A DNA stretch of 64,000 nt from Schaalia radingae. Lineage in GTDB: Bacteria > Actinomycetota > Actinomycetes > Actinomycetales > Actinomycetaceae. The translations under genes were made by a program, and so were the position numbers. The notes beneath the pieces are model-generated. The model did not search any database and was not told the origin of the DNA. It saw only the letters and a list, made by a program, of their open reading frames with translations. The DNA is taken from contig NZ_LT629792.1 of assembly GCF_900106055.1 (NCBI RefSeq), positions 2,356,001-2,420,000 of the forward strand, written 5' to 3'. Positions 63,755-64,000 of the stretch are shown piece by piece (the stretch's first letter is position 1; every line of letters begins with the position of its first letter).

Positions 63755-64000
63755 GGTGTGTCTCCATCATCTGAGTGTGTGTGCTTGCGTCGCGACGACA
63801 CTAACGGGTCGCGTGATCGCCACTGCGAGCGCACATTGCGAATCAAACCGACGCAGAACGCCACTGCAACCAGCCCCGCGATTGACCACGTCCCAATATC
63901 CTCCCACTGTGCGCGCAAACGTACCATGACGGACTGAGAGCTATCGAGTATGGTGCCACGCGGTGTGGCCACAATGTAGGTGACGTCGATATTCCCCGAT
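63751..64000 (-). CDS. DUF6049 family membrane protein, C-terminal end (cut by window edge)
   Basis: The frame enters from the right edge and ends at 63751, so only the last ~82 residues are present: SGNIDVTYIVATPRGTILDS, a membrane helix (IAGLVAVAFCVGLI) and a short basic cytoplasmic tail. Location directly before murJ with an ATGA overlap, and the type of C-terminus, match the large secreted DUF6049 protein that precedes murJ in many actinobacteria. Function unknown; involvement in envelope assembly is inferred from the neighbour. Confidence 0.7.
   Translation of the reverse strand, partial: SGNIDVTYIVATPRGTILDSSQSVMVRLRAQWEDIGTWSIAGLVAVAFCVGLIRNVRSQWRSRDPLVSSRRKHTHSDDGDTP

Overview
The window is a 64-kb stretch of an actinobacterial chromosome that spans the replication origin. 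Gene content and order around the origin are typically actinobacterial: murJ, trxB, parB, parA, rsmG, jag, yidC, yidD, rnpA, rpmH, oriC, dnaA, dnaN, recF, dciA, gyrB, gyrA, a DUF3566 gene, tRNA-Ile, a DLW-39 gene and tRNA-Ala. A CebR-type cellobiose operon and an LAxTG-type cell-wall sorting signal point towards Actinomycetaceae or close relatives. That family-level placement is inference from gene content alone.

Layout. 1-8 kb: end of an MHS-type transporter, a nitroreductase, an MFS exporter, a HemG-like flavodoxin, an ABC-2 exporter pair and a NarL-type two-component system. 8-17.5 kb: a helicase with a predicted membrane segment, then a five-gene cellobiose/beta-glucoside operon (cebR-bglC-cebG-cebF-cebE, all on the minus strand) with two CebR-like operators upstream. 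17.5-22.8 kb: a TSUP anion exporter, an anaerobic sulfatase maturase, a broken FemX/MurM-type gene and a PadR-membrane protein pair. 22.8-24.5 kb: about 0.95 kb without genes that carries two repeat systems, then a junction at which a lipoprotein gene and a cyclase gene have both lost their 3' ends. 24.5-34.3 kb: a lower-GC defence-like island holding a three-gene restriction-modification operon (GIY-YIG/helicase plus two methylase-fold proteins), debris with a possible 423-bp element, a frameshifted HEPN protein and an ApeA-like HEPN protein. 34.5-37.3 kb: an XRE/membrane gene pair and a broken LAxTG surface protein gene. 37.4-64 kb: the conserved origin region.

The origin lies at about 48.4-48.7 kb. 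Genes on either side run away from it: dnaA to gyrA leftward, rpmH to parB rightward. Three perfect parS sites lie beside or inside parB. The murJ-trxB-thioredoxin cluster near the right edge is very compact; its thioredoxin-like protein has no active-site cysteines beside an intact TrxB.

Several genes in the accessory part are broken: the FemX-like gene, the lipoprotein, the cyclase, the HEPN gene, the surface protein and probably a small gene at 30.4-30.8 kb. No break was seen in the conserved origin genes. This fits real decay in accessory DNA, but single-base sequencing errors cannot be excluded for the one-base frameshifts.
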